A stretch of 64,000 nt of DNA from Dichetophora obliterata (GCA_963920525.1 OY986438.1:128411420-128475419), one strand, 5' to 3'. Shown: positions 38,817-50,759, counted from the first letter of the stretch. Notes: generated by a model not told the origin, from the letters alone. A program made the numbers and translations.

Positions 38817-41700
38817 TCAACGACGGTACTGCAGGTAATATATAATTTTATGTTTGATTGAGTCCATGGATTCACTTAAGGATATAACATCAGATACAAA
38901 ATTAAAATCACCGCAAGCGCTTCTAAGAGGTTCATTTTGCAAATAATTAGTTCTACAAAAGTTCATGTGGAGTAACTCAAAAGATCTTCTAGGACGAAGA
39001 GGAATATTAAAATATATTTTACTCAATAAATATGGACTGTTTACATAGCCATGTAAAAGTTTTATAATCCAACAAGCATTTATCATAATTCTCCGATTTT
39101 TTAAAGAAGGAAGATTTAAGAGTTGTAACCGATATTCATAAGGTGGTAAGTGAAAATCAGTATTACAATAAAGATAGCTTAAGCAAAACAAAATAAATTG
39201 TTTCTGCACTGATTCAATGTCGTCTATGTAACAACCGTATCGTGGGCACCAAACAACTGAAGCGTATTCTAAGATAGGCCGCACTAGGGAAGTGAATAAG
39301 GTTTTCGTTATGAAAGGATCATTGAACTCTTTTGCCCAACGTTTAATAAATCCTAAAGTACTATTTGCTCTATTTATTATTTTATTTACATGAATATTAA
39401 AGCGTAGTTTAGGATCCATTGTAACTCCAAGATCATTGAAACTATCTAAGGACTCCAATGGATAACCACAAATTTTGAAGGTACATTTAATTGGTGGTTT
39501 GCGCGAGAAAGACATATGCTTGCATTTCTTCATGTTGAGGTTCATACGGTTCGTTTTGCACCAGTTATGAAGATGATCTATGTCGGCTTGCAAAAATACA
39601 GCGTCATTATCATTTTTAAAAGAAAGGAAGAGTTTGACGTCGTCAGCAAACATTAAGATGCTGGAATGCATTATGACAGATGGCAAATCGTTTATAAAAA
39701 GTAGAAACAGAAGAGGCCCAAGATGACTTCCCCGAGATACTCCTGAAGTAACAGGAAACTCGTGTGATTTCTTGAGCTTAAAAAGAACAGATTGTGTTCT
39801 ATTGCTGAAGTAAGATTCAATCCACTTTACCAACGGTATAGGAAATCCAACAAGATGTAATTTTAAGATCAGTAGTTTGTGATTTACAACGTCAAAAGCT
39901 TTGCTAAAATCCGTGTAAATAACATCAGTCTGCATGCCTTTTCCAAAGTTTTCTATAGTTTTTGATGTAAATTCGAGAAGGTTAGTAACAGTGGATTTTC
40001 CAGAAAGGAATCCATGTTGGAAAGGAGACATTAAAGATTTAACGCTATGCGATAGTCGTGATGTAACAATTGCCTCTAAAAGTTTAGGCAAAGCGCTCAA
40101 TTTTGCGATGCCACGGTAGTTATCAATTAAAGACCTATTTCCTGATTTATGCAGCGGAATGATAAATGAATGCTTCCAGGCTGCAGGAAAATAGCAGGAT
40201 TTTAATGATGAAGTAAATAGTAAAGAGATTGGAGTTACTAATTCTTCACAGCAGTACGTATTTTAATATACACGAAGGTATGTTATCAGGACCACTTTTA
40301 TATGATGTTTTAATATTTTTTAAAAATGATAAGACTGTGTTTGTGTCAATTATTGGGAAATATATATCCCCAGACTGAATATTGAAAGGATAACTTAAAT
40401 AATCATAGGACGATGATGAATAAGTCGACTTGAAAAAGTCAGCAAAAAGATTGCAAATACTATTATCATTATCAGACTCAACCGAATTATACTTCATAAA
40501 AGAAGGATAGGAATCAATCTTGCGTTTTGTGTTAATAAAGTTCCAGAAGGATTTAGCATCAGATTTGATGTTTAATTTTACTTTTGTTAAGCAGGGATTA
40601 TAGGATTCTTTGCATAACTGTTGATAACTGTATTTAATCGAGGTATAGCATCCAAAATCGCATATGTTATGTGTTTTTTGATATTTTTTATAGTATTTAG
40701 ATTTCAAATTCCTCATTTTTCTTAATTCATTTGTATACCATACCGGACCCGATGTCAAGGAGGCTTTCCTTTGCGGAACAGCTTTAAGAAAACAATCATT
40801 GAGCGTTCTATTAAACGCATATACCGCATCATCAAGACTCTGAGAAGATAAACTATTTGTATTAATATTTAGAATAGAATTCCAGTTTATATTAGACAAG
40901 TTATTCTTCAAAATCACGTAGTTTGTTTTTTTAAAGTTGAACTCAATAGGTGGTTGAGAATCATAATACTGCACAGATGGTTTTGGAAAATTTAAAATAA
41001 TTTCTAATGTTGGATGATGAGAATCTTCGGGTGTAACCAGAGGATCTGATTTAGACACAGAAGCGATATTGCTGTCATCAAAATTCACCAGATCAAGCAA
41101 ACGAATATTTTTGTTAAAAATGCAGTTAAGTTGGAATAGCCCTTGGATTGAGAGCTCGTTTAAAAAGTAATTATCGGATGAACTTTCAGACGAAGGTTAA
41201 AATATTTCAGGAATTTCAGAACAGCAGTTCCAAGAAACGTTTGGCAGGTTAAAATCTCCAGTTATTAAAATATGATCATTTGATTGCAGTTTTGAGCAAA
41301 CTTTACTAATAAAAGCCTTTACTAATAGAAAACTTTACTAAGTTTGCTATAAACTTCTAAGGTAGAAAGGGGAGGAATATATGAGCATGTAATAAAAAGG
41401 CTCAAGGAACCAAACTTAACATGAACACAACAGAATTCAATGTCCAAGGATTCTGGAATTAATAACTCTTCAGAGAAATGTGTCGCTTTGACTGCAATCA
41501 ACACACCCCCACCTTTAGAGCAAATACCAGGAATGGAGTTTCTATCTTTGCGGTATATGTTAAATTTGTTGCACAGAATTTCAGTATTTAGAGTGTTAGG
41601 TTTCAGCCAAGTCTCACTAAAAGCTGTTATATCAAATTGGAAGTTGTGACTCAAAATTAATAAATTATTTAGTTTTGTGTTAATGCCACGAACGTTTTGG
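38817..41700 (-). pseudogene. LINE ORF2: APE endonuclease and reverse transcriptase, broken
   Basis: The endonuclease part (about 41322-41654) shows SETWLKP and GGGVLIAV. A further piece with ITGDFN follows after a frameshift and a short duplication near 41310. The connecting region (40246-41100) ends in a frameshift at about 40250. The reverse transcriptase is open from about 40240 to 38817 and shows YTDFSKAFD, GVSRGSHLGPLLF and the catalytic FADD, then a C-terminal QNEPLRSACGDFN. A stop lies before the second endonuclease half. The enzyme cannot be made in one piece from this copy. Confidence 0.82.
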
Positions 41701-41728
41701 TAAAGGATAAGGAACTGAAAGCAACAAT

Positions 41729-43030
41729 CTAGTTTTTTTGATTCTTGTTAAAAACCGAAAAAGTAGCCAAGGAAGTTGTAGGCCGAGGTCTTGAAATAAA
41801 TTCATGCACCATCGTATTGTCAGGCCAAAACTTTTGATCCAATACCTTATGAAAAAGATCACCAGGCAAAGATATTTTAAAAGAGGACGTAATTCGCTCG
41901 TATGAAAAATTGAATTTGTAAACAGAGATATTTTTATTTACAACATTTAGCTTAGAGTTTATATAGAATAACACGTCTTCACCGGATGTATCAGCTGCAA
42001 AACGAGAAACAAATATAGATTTTGCAGGCTCAATAATCACAAGTTCTTTATGAACAGGGGCTTTGATACTGCTGTTCGATATTTGTTTCGGTATCGCTCC
42101 TGTAGAAACCGGAGTAATTTGAGAAGGTGCAGGGACCACATTTGAGGAAATACAAGTTTCAGCGTAAGTTTTTTTTGTGGCAGAAACGCGAGGAGAATCA
42201 GCATTTTCCTCTATGATTGGTATTGCTTCAACAGAAAGAGAAATCTGATCAGCTGACGCAGCGACCTTAGTTGGTGCGATATTATCAGTAATTTGATCAG
42301 TATGGACAGCTCCAATTGATTGATCTTCAAGCTGTATGTTCACATTAGGGAAAACAGTTAAAGTAGAAGGTAGAACAGTATTATTATTGGGCGATGGCAT
42401 GGCTATATCAGTAGTTTTAGCTGAACTACGAAGATTTTTGTTTGAACGTTTACGTTTTGGAGAATTGTAAGCTTCGTCCATAATTTTAAACTTTTTAAAC
42501 AAATCTTCGTATTCACTCAGTCTATCTTGTGCTACCTTTAGATCCTTAGCCACCTCCAAAAAACCTTTCCGAGATTGTCTAATAAGTTTAAAGATCTCAA
42601 CGTTTGTGAACCTGCAATCTTTACATGACCAACGAAGTCCCTTACTTTCGTTGAGTGCATCGAAGATCATCGCAGTCAACACTGCGCACTTGATATGAAA
42701 AAATGAATCACACAACCACAATCGCGTCGGAAGCTAATTTCATCTGGGGGGGCAGTACAAATGCCCCCATTTAGTACAAATGGTGGTGCAAAAAAAGTTC
42801 ACCAAAATTTCTTCACATGAAACATGAAGAAGAGAGAAAGAAGAGGAAAATATATAATACAAAAATATTATCGTTGTAAAACAACTGATATTTTGAATAA
42901 CTTTTCCTTTTAAATTGTTTATCTAGCTAAAAAAGTGGGGGGCAACTGCCCACCTTGCGCCCCCCGCTTCCGACGCCAATGCACAACCAGCGAGTAACCA
43001 GCCCGTCTGATTCACCTTTTACAGCGCAGT
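41729..43030 (-). pseudogene. LINE ORF1, PHD-finger type, interrupted by a MITE
   Basis: The open part (41729-42721, 330 residues) starts with WLCDSFFHIKC and later W.C..C, the second half of a PHD-like zinc finger, followed by a Ser/Pro/Thr-rich stretch with a KRKRS basic cluster and a C-terminal RNA-recognition-like region. The missing first half (with CAVKGESDG) lies on the other side of the 263-bp insertion at 42719-42981, in a compatible frame. PHD-type ORF1 proteins are known from CR1-like LINEs. Confidence 0.65.
42719..42981. mobile_element. 263-bp hAT-like MITE inserted in the LINE ORF1
   Basis: Terminal inverted repeats CAATCGCGTCGGAAGC (left) and CATTGGCGTCGGAAGC (right, reverse-complemented) match at 14 of 16 bases. 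They are flanked by a perfect 8-bp direct repeat CACAACCA at 42711-42718 and 42982-42989. An 8-bp duplication with CA...TG ends is typical of hAT elements. The interior is G/C-run rich and has no transposase. Confidence 0.82.
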
Positions 43031-43615
43031 TTCGGAAATTGCTAAATTAAAAATATCTAAAATAATAAAATAAAAAAAATTATTTTTTATTTTATGGTGA
43101 GTAGTTTAGATTCTAGATCAATAATACTAAACACGTACCAAAACCGTAAAACACCCTGTATCTTGAAAGTTTTACAATATAGGAGGAAACTGAGTACGGA
43201 GTTGGAACGAGTGTTGAAATTACATATAGGAATGAAAATGGACTTACCGGATCCGAAATTCGTATACTAGTATTATTTATCCAAACATGTATGAATATAA
43301 GGGCGCTACTATTATTTTGACCGCAACTGTATATATATATTTATATTGAAAATTAAATTAAATAACAAGTATTTTAAAAGGATGTAATCCACGTTATCAC
43401 GCTTCAAGATGTATGAGCACGCCGATCAAAGCTGTTTATTTTTATTTATATATATTAATTTGGAACTTTTGGTTAAAGATATCTTTAAAAGTAAGAGCTC
43501 GCAAAAAACACGTCTAAACAGTAAGAAGATAACGAACGATATAAAGTGTTTTTAATCAGTGCAAATTGTAAGAAAATAGGAAGCAAAGATGGATTCCATA
43601 AAACGTCATATCAAT

Positions 43616-44078
43616 AGGGGTATTCACGATGTGGTGTATGTGCTCTTGTGTTCTGTATTTTTGGCAAATTTGATATTTGTAGTAAATGTTGTAAAATTGC
43701 AAAATGCACTGTGTTCAAAATACAACCCTGTGACAAAAATACAACGACGAAACCTTTTGTATGCTTTGTAAATTTCGTTGTGTATTTGATCAGCTGATCG
43801 CAAAAGCATTTCTACTCAGCATGGAGGAAGCTACCGGCTACGCTGTGAGTTTATTTAATACAAATGAATAAAACTTGGTGTTTCGTTTAAATGTAGTTAT
43901 GATTTCCTTTAGTTAAATTATGATTAAAATTAATATTTTCAAATAAAAGTATATACATACACAAATTAGTTGATTTTTAAAATACAATACTTTATTGAAT
44001 GTTCGTCTACAATAAGTTGTAAGTATTGTAAGTTTTGTAAAAAATTTATCACAAATACACCACATCGTGAATACCCCT
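43616..44078. mobile_element. 463-bp non-autonomous DNA transposon with 27-bp TIRs
   Basis: The ends are inverted copies of AGGGGTATTCACGATGTGG followed by TGTAT, about 27 bp with one mismatch. AAT flanks both sides and could be a 3-bp target duplication, which would recall Harbinger-type elements, but this is uncertain. The interior has TTGATCAGCTGATC-type dyad symmetry near 43786 and no transposase. A 60-codon plus-strand ORF across the left end looks like chance. Confidence 0.8.
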
Positions 44079-44444
44079 AATATTCTTAGACCTTTCGCAA
44101 CATGCTATAATAAACCAGGTAGACTTACTAGAATGCCAGCAAAGATTGGTACGCATACGATGTGAAAATATAATGCTACCATATTCTACAAACGAAAATC
44201 AATCTAGGCAAGTTTAAAATATTTAGTTATAGAAAATGTTATCTAGATTAAGCAGTTGAATTAGTAATTGAAGAATATCGAAAAACACCATTAATCTATA
44301 ATGATCACAGTTAGTATAAAAATTATTTCTATAAAGTATATTTTTTTTTAATCCCTTTTGTCTAATAAAAATAGTTCTAATACATTTTTAGATCTGTTCC
44401 ATAAAAATAGTAAAATTACCAAAAGCAACATTAAGAAAAAAATG

Positions 44445-45122
44445 TTGTTTGGTACAAGGTTTGTTGTTTTGCGTAGATTAAAAAAATTCTGGTCCCCCAC
44501 CCCTCTGGAAGAAGGGTTTTAAGTTAAAAAGCTACATGTATCTTAAATTGTCCAAAACTCTTAAATAAAAGGTATTTTTTATGATACAGTTTTAAAGCTA
44601 TAGCATATTTTGTAAAATATCCCATTTTTAAGATTTTACGTAAAAAGTAGGATAAACAATTTAAATAATGGCTCAATTATTATATAATATTAGAAACGTA
44701 ATACAAAAATGTATTTAAAACCCAGTTGGGGAGGCTGAAATTTTTTTAACACCATTATAAAATACGCAAAATATACTTAAAAATTGTTTGGTACAAGGTT
44801 TGTTGTTTTGCGTAGATTAAAAAAATTCTGGTCCCCCACCCCTCTGGAAGAAGGGTTTTAAGTTAAAAAGCTACATGTATCTTAAATTGTCCAAAACTCT
44901 TAAATAAAAGGTATTTTTTATGATACAGTTTTAAAGCTATAGCATATTTTGTAAAATATCCCATTTTTAAGATTTTACGTAAAAAGTAGGATAAACAATT
45001 TAAATAATGACTCAATTATTATATAATATTAGAAACGTAATACAAAAATGTATTTAAAACCCAGTTGGGGAGGCTGAAATTTTTTTAACACCATTATAAA
45101 ATACGCAAAATATACTTAAAAA
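44445..45122. repeat. 339-bp direct tandem duplication, one mismatch
   Basis: Copy 1 (44445-44783) and copy 2 (44784-45122) were compared along their full length. The only difference I see is AATGGCTCAA against AATGACTCAA. Both start TTGTTTGGTACAAGG and end ATATACTTAAAAA. No coding sequence. Confidence 0.95.
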
Positions 45123-45654
45123 CGCTTAGATTTTCCTAAACCACTTTTTGAAATTTCAAAATATTTAAGTATGAATGCAAGGAATTTATTTTGCAGGAAT
45201 GAAAAGCATCAACGATAAGGACGCATCCTGAGAGATTTCAATGATAAAGTCAACAGTTCTCAAATTCTTGTGAATTTTTTGAAAAATGTTAAAATTCAAG
45301 TCTCTATATTCAGGACGCATACCTCAACAGTTATTGTGAAGATGCTTGGAATAATACTGCTTGACTATATAACATAACAACTCGCCTTTTTGGTAAGGTA
45401 AGCTAATATTATTTCTTAATTGCTTTAAATCTTAACTTAACTAAATACGAACTAATGCGAATGTTCCAATAAAATTGTATAGATATAAAAAATTTTTAAT
45501 AAAGATTTATCAAAATTTTCCTATTCATTTTGCATTGGGAATAAATTGACTTTTTCTAGCTAATTTTAAAACAGCATTTTTATTTTTTTAATCAAATTAA
45601 CTCTTTTTTCTGTTTAAACAATCAAACAAACGAATACGAATTCAAAATGCAAAC

Positions 45655-46688
45655 CTCTTTTCCCGATATCTTCCAATCATGCGTTATAAAATCTTCCCTA
45701 ACAAACTTTCTGATCACGATTTCTATCGTTATCTCACAAGTCTGTATCATGCGTATGAATGCCTTGAAGCCCACCGTGGCCGCTAGGACGGTCTCATCTT
45801 CCGTCGTCGATTCACTTAGAATTTGTGATATGAGCTCCTCGTGGCCTTCGCGTTCGACCAACTGCACCAGCGCCGATTGCGATTCAGGCTTTTGAAGCGC
45901 TATGAAAATGTTCTGTTCGTACATATAAATGATTTCCATGATGGTGCAACCATGACGCAATAATAGCCCAATTGTGGCCAAATCACGTAGAGCTGCTTCA
46001 CCAATCGAGCCAAATGTTTCGGCTTCAATTGAGCTAAGCAGCCAGACGACTTCGCGATGCTGTTTCAGGGAGAGCAAATCTTCAATTGATATAGATTTTT
46101 GTGAGATTTTTGTGCGCAGCATTTTGATCGATTCGTTTATCTCAACCGATTCAATAGTCTTCATAGTAGTCGTAGTGGTGCTGGTGCTGGTTTCAGTAAC
46201 GCTTGAGCTCTGCTTTGTGCTAAGCTTCGTTTCGATTTCTTCAACATCGGCAATCTTGCGATCTTTGACCTCTCGCACTTCAGATACGCCACTTTGTTCC
46301 ACTAGTACAGAAACTGGCTTTCGTATCTTAATAATCTGCATGCTTGCTTCCGGTTCCTTAACGGGCACTATTGAGATCGTTGTTTTGTGTATTTCTTGGG
46401 CAGCAGAGCGTTTCGATGCCGTCGCAGCTGTAGATTTCTTCAACAACTTCTTTTTACCTTTGATAACCTTTTTATCAAAGGATTCGGTGATCTTTGCTGA
46501 AGTTGAGGATATATCAAACTTGCCACGCGTCATGGTCATGCCAATCTCGTTGATCAGCTTGCATGTATAATAGCCAATATCTTCAGAGCTTACATTAAGT
46601 ATCTCCAATGAAGCCGACGTTTCATCGACGCTTATACGATACTTATTTGAGGTCTTAAGTTGTACATTGTTGAAATACCATTGAATAT
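45655..46688 (-). CDS. sls: sallimus exon: second half of an Ig domain, linker, conserved helical region
   Basis: The exon begins after CTATAG (46689) by completing an Asp codon (phase 1) and ends phase 0 at AAAGAG|GTTTGC, a weak donor. Residues 1-70 complete the Ig domain begun in the previous exon: IQWYFNNVQL with the core Trp, then EDIGYYTC with the F-strand Cys. A Lys-rich linker (about 75-110) and a Ser/Thr run near residue 180 follow. The last 150 residues (from about SISIEDLLSLKQHREVVWLL to REDFITHDW) look alpha-helical and non-repetitive. The Ig domains of kettin bind actin near the Z-disc; the role of the helical region is not known to me. This segment is the last globular part before the isoform branch. 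Confidence 0.88.
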
Positions 46689-46795
46689 CTATAGATACGA
46701 ATGGAGTTGCATTTGAATTCATAGAAAAAAAAATCAAAGAAGAGGTTGTCGTTTCGTTCTTCCTTAAAAAGTAGTCCTAAACTTGAATACTATAC

Positions 46796-46900
46796 CTGGT
46801 ATGGGATTTCCAGCATATTGTATTGTAAACTTGGCGTTTTCGCCAATGGCTGCGCGGCTATCCCGCATTTCATTCACTAAAGATGGCGAGCATTTAGCAG
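46796..46900 (-). CDS. sls: sallimus exon: first half of an Ig domain
   Basis: A 105-bp exon, phase 1 at both ends, between the acceptor AATTTGTAG (46901) and the donor CCAG|GTATAG. It encodes AKCSPSLVNEMRDSRAAIGE and then NAKFTIQYAGNPIP, the A-C strands of an I-set Ig domain, with an Ile where the B-strand Cys is usual. The domain continues in exon 45655-46688 after a 107-bp intron, where the Trp of IQWYF follows directly. The split inside the domain and the clean phase join make this assignment strong. Confidence 0.87.
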
Positions 46901-47128
46901 CTACAAATTAAAAAAAAAAAAGCAAAAAGCAAATAATTCTAAGTACTACTACAGTCAGAGTTATCGCTGCAAAAATTCGGCATTATATTAGTTAAAAATT
47001 TTTACATAAAATTGTACTTACTTGTGTGTGTGGGCGTGTGTGTGAAACATTAATATGGGTACTTTGGTAAAAAACAGGAGCGAACACGAAAATCTAGACA
47101 GCAATTTATATTGTATTTCAGAGAATTT

Positions 47129-47191
47129 ATTGAAATTCAGAAAAGATCTATTAAAATTTAGAAAAGATCAATTGAAATTCAGAAAAGATCA
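47129..47191. repeat. 21-bp minisatellite, three copies
   Basis: Units at 47129, 47150 and 47171 follow the pattern ATTGAAATTCAGAAAAGATC plus T or A, with a few changes in the middle unit. They cause the repeated LKFRKD in a spurious ORF. Confidence 0.85.
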
Positions 47192-47595
47192 GAAATTTCA
47201 ACTGATATTTTCTGAATTATGTTTGGAATTTGTGTAGTATTGGAAAAAAATGTAAAGCACAAATCTTAAATTCTGTGTTACGATTTCATTCCCAAAATCA
47301 GTATTAAGGATTAATATATGATTTTCAAAGGTCTTCGCTTATTTTTGTTTTTATAAAAGCAGAGTTAACGTAAAAATAATTTAACATCATAAAAACTTTT
47401 CTTAACTGTATTTTAGTATTTTTCAGAAGATAACACAGTCCAATAAGAAAAATAATTGCATACTTTGATCAACGGATTCTAATAAAGGAGACAAAAAAAT
47501 ACACGTATTTCGGCGTTTTAAACGTTTGCATCTGAGTAATTTTTGATATAGTTTTTAAGTTGACTAGAAAAACTGAAATATATGCCTTTTAAATA

Positions 47596-48872
47596 TTGGG
47601 GGTTGGAATTAGTTTTAAAGGTTTTCTAAGAGATGGCGTAACTATCAATAGATCGCATCGGGCACACCTGTGACTATATTTATTTCAAAGCACATTGTCT
47701 AAGCTTCATTTTTCAGTATGTGTCATTCCACTGAAGTGTAAACAACATATATTTTTTTCTCTGTGAACATGTCAACTTTCGTTCCAACAAAACGCAATTT
47801 GCGGGAAGGTTTACTTTTGTGCTTCCATTTGAAGAAAAAAACGGTTGAAGCACAACGCACGCTTACTGAGACTATGCTCCATCGATTTCTACTTGTGAGT
47901 ACTGGTTCCGTCGGTTTAAAAGTGGTGATTTTGATACGGAAGACAAAGAGCGTCCGGGCCAGCCGAAAAAGTTTGAAGATGAGGAATTGGAGGCTTTGCT
48001 CGATGAAGACCCGTGTCAAACCCTTCAAAAATTGTCAGAATCACTGGGAGTCGACTTATCAACGGTCGGCAAACGCTTGAAGGCCATGGGAATGATTCAA
48101 AAGCAAGGAAATTGGGTGCCGTACCAGTTGAAGCCGATAGACGTTGAACGGCGATTTTGCATGTGCGAACAACTGCTTCAACGGCATAAAAGGAAGAGTT
48201 TTTTGCATCGTATTGTCACTGGCGATGAAAAGTGGATCCATTACGATAATCCTAAGCGAAAAAAATCGTGGGGACCACCCGGCCATGCATCAACATCGAG
48301 GGCCAAGCCGAATATTCATGGCGCCAAGCTTATGCTGTGTATTTGGTGGGATCAGAAGGGTGTCGTGTACTATGAGCTGCTAAAACCTAACGAAACCATC
48401 ACTGGGGAACGCTACCAACAACAATTGATGCAATTGAGCCGAGCATTAAAGGTTAAACGGCCGGAATATGCCAAAAGACACGACAAAGTGGTTTTTCAAC
48501 ATGACAACGCACGGCCACATGTTGCAAGAACCGTCAAGGAAACGTTGGAGGCGCTGAATTGGGATGTGCTACCCCACCCGCCTTATAGCCCAGACATAGC
48601 CCCTTCCGACTACCACCTATTCAGATCGATGACGCATGGCTTGGCTGAGCAGCGCTTCACTTCTTACGAGGATACCAAAAAATGGGTCGATTCGTGGATT
48701 GCCTCAAAAGACGAATCGTTCTTCCTGCGCGGAATCCATATGCTGCCAGAAAGATGGGAAAATGTTCTAGCTAACGATGGACAATACTTTGAATAATATA
48801 CATTGTACCGTTGTTTCTAAATAAATGCTCAAAAACCGAAAAAAAACCTTTAAAATTAATTCCAACCCCCAA
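47596..48872 (+). mobile_element. mariner transposon with TA target-site duplication
   Basis: The 1,277-bp element has inverted termini starting TTGGGGGTTGGAATTA. Over the first 30 bp the two ends differ at one position. It is flanked by TA on both sides (47594-47595 and 48873-48874), as expected for Tc1/mariner insertion. It carries one transposase gene on the plus strand, antisense to sls. Length and layout are those of a full-size mariner. Confidence 0.95.
47769..48796 (+). pseudogene. mariner transposase, D,D34D, one frameshift near the 5' end
   Basis: Starts ATG TCA ACT TTC at 47769 (protein MSTFVPTKRNLREGLLLCFH), the usual mariner start, and ends at a TAA at 48794-48796. After LTET, at about 47871-47873, the frame changes. 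The second frame (YAPSISTCEYWFRRFKSGDF onward) runs unbroken to the end. Comparison with the usual family layout suggests a small deletion here. The catalytic residues are present: Asp in TGDEKW, Asp in QHDNARPH and Asp in IAPSDYHLF, with exactly 34 residues between the last two. An N-terminal helix-turn-helix region precedes them. The copy should be unable to make full-length enzyme because of the frameshift. The subfamily looks close to the mauritiana/vertumnus group, by resemblance only. Confidence 0.9.
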
Positions 48873-48959
48873 TAGTTGCTGTGTTCACAGACCTTTAGTA
48901 AAAGTTATATGAAAAATATTTTTGTATATTTATATTTATTAAATTAGCCGTAGAGTTAA

Positions 48960-49150
48960 TAATCTTTATATATAAAAGTCTTCTTCTCCTCCTAAACGGC
49001 TGGGCCAGTTTTGCTGAAATTTGGTGGGTGTGTGCGATTGGGTCTGTAGATGGTTTTATTTTAAAGTTTGACCAGGTAGGTGGCGCTGGTATTGCTGTGG
49101 CATTGTTTAAAGATGTGTTTGAGAGTCTTACTCAGAAACAAATTGAGAAA
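48960..49150. repeat. unclassified repeat segment related to 55.4-57.2 kb
   Basis: The text around 48978-49040 (CTCCTCCTAAACGGCTGGGC, then GTTTTGCTGAAATTTGG) resembles 55438-55475 (CTCCTCCTAAATGACTGGAG, then GATTTTGATGAAATTTT). Both continue into a phrase with GGCGCTG. Such phrases are common in insect Helitron or MITE remnants, but no diagnostic ends were found. Confidence 0.35.
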
Positions 49151-50759
49151 TTGTCATGATTCTTTCACTTTTATGCAAACAAAATTAAAAAAATACAAAA
49201 TGAATGATTACATAGTAAATTTTTTGTTTGATTTTAAATGAATCTTCTTCTCGCTAGGTGGCATAAAAAAAAGTCCTTTTGAACCGGTGTCAAGATATTT
49301 TGGTCCCAATTTATCGGAAACAAAAAAAAATCAAAGTACATATTACATTACAAAGTCTAGAGCACCTATTATGCACATACCCCGCCCTATTTAGAGCGAT
49401 ACTCAAATTCCTAAACAAAAGGGCGTTCCTGCCAATAAAATATATGTCCAAAGTATATCTGGAATCCCTCCTAACAGTAAAAAAGCCCATCGAAAAGGGA
49501 GAGGGTTTAAATATTTTACAAAAACATGTCTGTTAAAATTTTACTACAGGTCCTGTGAACACAATAAATATTTCAAAAGCATTTCAAGAGTAGTTTTCTT
49601 ACTCTTTGTGCTAGTTCATTGCCAAATTATGTTGGTAGAAAGAGTAAACTTAAAACCTATATGTACAGTTATTCAGACTTTAACTTTTAAAACATCGATA
49701 CACGTAAATTTTTCTTTTATTCGTCACTAAAATACTTTGACCGAAGTCTCTAATTTTGGAAAAGATTGAAAATTGGTAAACAGAGTTAATTACTTTATAC
49801 TCATTTAAAGAATAGAGTTTTCCATATGCTTAAACTTGCACAAAAAGAACTCAGCTTAATACTAGTCTGGCTGGTTTTTGTGTCCGCTACTGTATGTTTT
49901 GAAAATATCTGTTTGTTTATCTTTGGATTGTTTGCTTGCTTGTTTGTTTGTTTGTTTTGTTTGAAAAGTTGACAAAATCATGCTTGCCACGTAAACATTT
50001 AAGTTTTTATATTAACATTTAAGATTATCATTTGGTTTGTTTTATGAAAGCGTCACAATTAAAAAAAAAAAATAAGAATTTTTATAATTTTTTAGCCTGC
50101 ACTTTTAACGTATACACAACACTGCGGCATTTTTCTAAATTATACACTATAAATTTAGCATAAGCTGTATGTGGGAAAAAATTTTAATTCAGATTTTATT
50201 CACTAAACAGATAAGTTAGTAGAATTTTGACTCAAGCTGACAAAATATCGAATTATAATGGATAAGCCATTGGTATTGTTTATGGGTTTAGTTAATTTTG
50301 ATAAGTTTAAAAATTAGTGTTAAAAATTGAAATAAATGCGTAATTTTTTGAAATCATTTTTGTTTAATATCAATTTTGTTAAAAGCATTAGAACTGAGGC
50401 AAAAAACCAATTACGTTGTATTAAAAAAAAACTGGCGTATACTTGGGTTTTCCAAAGGGTGGGATATCCAAAACTAAAAGGGTGGGTTGGTTAAGCTTTA
50501 CAGAGCTTAAGTTTGGCATTATAAGCCTTTTACATATCAAGCTATTTATAAGCTTATTAAAAAATTTTTGTACAGACGATTTTTTGGACAGTTATTAAAG
50601 AGTACAAGAGGAGTAAAAAGAGACAGATACGATTTACTGGACACAGATTAAAACACATATACACATAAAAAGGGGTTTTAAACACTTAACTATGCTTTAA
50701 TATACACCAAAAAAAATGGTGCATATTGCCGCATTGTAGATTTTACCGCAATAGCTTAC

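Larger units (their letters stand above)
38021..43040 (-). mobile_element. CR1/Jockey-group non-LTR retrotransposon, degenerate, same strand as sls
   Basis: Read on the minus strand, the order is ORF1 with half a PHD-type zinc finger, an APE endonuclease, a reverse transcriptase, a 3' region of about 770 bp and an (AAAT)n tail (TTTA repeats at 38021-38044). This is the layout of CR1/Jockey-type LINEs. Both ORFs are broken: ORF1 is interrupted by a 263-bp insertion, and ORF2 has at least two frameshifts and a stop. The 5' end is not sharply visible and I place it near 43040. Clade assignment is by general resemblance only. Confidence 0.8.
37731..45654 (-). other. sls intron (7.9 kb) filled with mobile elements
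   Basis: Holds a minus-strand LINE (38.02-43.04 kb), two TIR elements (42719-42981, 43616-44078) and a 339-bp tandem duplication (44445-45122). The remaining parts (37731-38020, 43040-43615, 44079-44444, 45123-45654) are AT-rich with nothing recognisable. Confidence 0.75.
46901..50759 (-). other. sls intron (3.9 kb) with a mariner element
   Basis: Contains a 21-bp x 3 minisatellite (47129-47191), a complete mariner (47596-48872) and a segment resembling other intronic repeats (48960-49150). A (TTTG)n-like stretch lies at about 49905-49965. The rest is AT-rich with nothing recognisable. Confidence 0.75.

Noticed and set aside
43589..43771. A 60-codon plus-strand ORF with hydrophobic residues.
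   Set aside because: It straddles the left terminus of a 463-bp TIR element and shows no similarity to any protein I know.
47055..47237. Plus-strand ORF with repeated LKFRKD.
   Set aside because: Produced by a 21-bp minisatellite in an intron.
49279..49536. An 85-codon plus-strand ORF.
   Set aside because: Not recognisable, within an sls intron, with no start context or neighbours to support it.
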